Below are positions 63,267 to 64,000 of a DNA stretch of 64,000 bases, piece by piece (the stretch's first letter is position 1; the number at the start of each line of letters is the position of its first letter). The DNA is from Cercospora beticola (taxonomy: Eukaryota > Ascomycota > Dothideomycetes > Mycosphaerellales > Mycosphaerellaceae), in assembly GCF_033473495.1 (NCBI RefSeq), contig NC_088938.1:3906001-3970000 (forward strand), written 5' to 3'. The notes beneath the pieces are model-generated. The model made no database searches and was not told where the DNA came from. It saw nothing but the letters and a program-made list of their open reading frames with translations. A program made the position numbers and the translations under genes.

Positions 63267-64000
63267 ATGGTCGGGACACTTTTCTCTACAGCCCTCCTCC
63301 TCAATGGAGCTGTGGCCTTCCCTCACATCGCGGAGATGGTCGCGAAGCAGAAGCGACAGGTGCCAGAGGGTGCCATCCCCTTCCCAGAGTGGCCTGGCAC
63401 TCCGAACCACGCCATCTTCAGCGGTTTCGACGCTGAGCAGCAACTCGTGTCGGTCTCTGGTGAGCACGAGTTCCGACCACCGGGACCAGGCGACATCAGA
63501 GGTCCATGCGCTGGCTTGAACTCAGCAGCCAACCACGGGTATGTTCTCTCATACGACGATGAACGCAGTGGCGACTGACTTTTGTATAAAGATACATTCC
63601 ACGCGACGGAATTGCGACACCAGAGGCTATCAACACTGGTCTTTGGGAGGCGTTCTCGCTCGATGGCACCGCGACACTCTTCCTGAACACCGCGACCTCG
63701 GTAAGCAATATCATACTCGTCGCTGAAGGTTATCAAGATACTAATATATCATCAGTTTTTCAACGGAGACCCATTCTCAGGTCGCTGGTCGATCGGACCT
63801 CACTCGCCCAAGACGAACTCACTGGGCGCTGTCGGAAACCTTCTCGGCAACCAGACCGGTATCTGCGCATACGGACACTTGCGATCAGAAGGAGATGCCT
63901 CCATCACTCGCGGTGACTGGTTGGCACCAGCGATGGCCTCCAACTGCATTTCATACCCACAGTTCTTGCAAGAACTTTTCGACGTTGCGGACGAGATGGG
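63267..64000 (+). CDS. Secreted heme-thiolate peroxidase (chloroperoxidase / unspecific peroxygenase family), partial
   Basis: Exons 63267-63538, 63592-63700 and 63756 to the window edge, with phases consistent (introns 53 and 55 nt). A signal peptide (MVGTLFSTALLLNGAVAF) is followed by a short propeptide ending in Lys-Arg (AKQKRQ). The family block RPPGPGDIRGPCAGLNSAANHG then gives the cysteine that ligands heme iron on the proximal side, continuing YIPRDGIATPEAI after intron 1. GHLRSEGDASITRGDW contains the Glu-Gly-Asp motif of the metal-binding site near the heme propionate. The C-terminal acid-base region lies beyond the window. Such enzymes use hydrogen peroxide to oxygenate or halogenate organic substrates outside the cell. 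It stands 1.1 kb from the transposon block. Confidence 0.9.

Noticed and set aside
62881..63519. 212-codon plus-strand frame overlapping the peroxidase gene
   Set aside because: It overlaps the peroxidase first exon in another frame, is Ser/Arg-rich and has no motif. It is a shadow.

Overview
The window is nuclear DNA of a filamentous ascomycete (Pezizomycotina). The evidence is compact genes with 44-111 nt introns and GT-AG ends, fungal-only families (HET domain, CFEM, DUF3431, NIT4/NirA-type zinc cluster factor, KEX1, unspecific-peroxygenase/chloroperoxidase family), and a large AT-rich transposon block carrying the transition pattern of repeat-induced point mutation (RIP). A Dothideomycete is my best guess, but that is inference from general gene style and not from a marker gene.

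Layout. 0-10 kb: the last codons of a possible UBX protein; an SMN-family gene divergent from the ribosome-biogenesis factor NOP15; a HET-domain gene whose frame is cut by an in-frame stop; NADP-glutamate dehydrogenase; mitochondrial malonyl-CoA:ACP transacylase. 10-22 kb: a leucine-rich-repeat protein; a tandem pair of diverged paralogues of unknown function, the first truncated by a stop codon in its conserved C-terminal helix; a secreted DUF1593-type protein; a serine-rich unknown; an Hsp70-like ATPase. 22-38 kb: glutathione reductase; a NIT4/NirA-like transcription factor; two exons of a possible unrecognised gene; an alpha/beta hydrolase; KEX1 divergent from RAD52. 38-56 kb: RAD52, a small CFEM protein, NUP133, a membrane-anchored histidine phosphatase, a multi-pass conserved membrane protein, two glutathione-transferase-type genes, a DUF3431 protein. 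56.36-62.13 kb: a RIP-destroyed mobile block. 63.27 kb to the end: the 5' part of a heme-thiolate peroxidase gene.

The mobile block is the most structured non-genic part. It is 5,768 bp, flanked by TA, and ends in two 428-bp units in inverted orientation. Each unit has its own terminal inverted repeats of about 100 bp. Inside sits a younger 2,329-bp Ty1/copia-type LTR element on the minus strand, with 216-bp LTRs, a CTTAA target duplication, a primer-binding site matching the anticodon arm of initiator tRNA-Met, and a polypurine tract. The host element has almost no CpA or TpG left. The inserted element keeps many, so two rounds of insertion and RIP can be read in order.

Functional links are loose, as is usual for fungal chromosomes. 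Nitrogen assimilation (GDH with GATA sites, NIT4-like factor) and glutathione chemistry (reductase, GST, glutathionyl-hydroquinone reductase) each recur, but I see no biosynthetic cluster. Start codons were taken as the first in-frame ATG in good context. All splice sites were read by eye and checked by frame arithmetic. No homology search was run.
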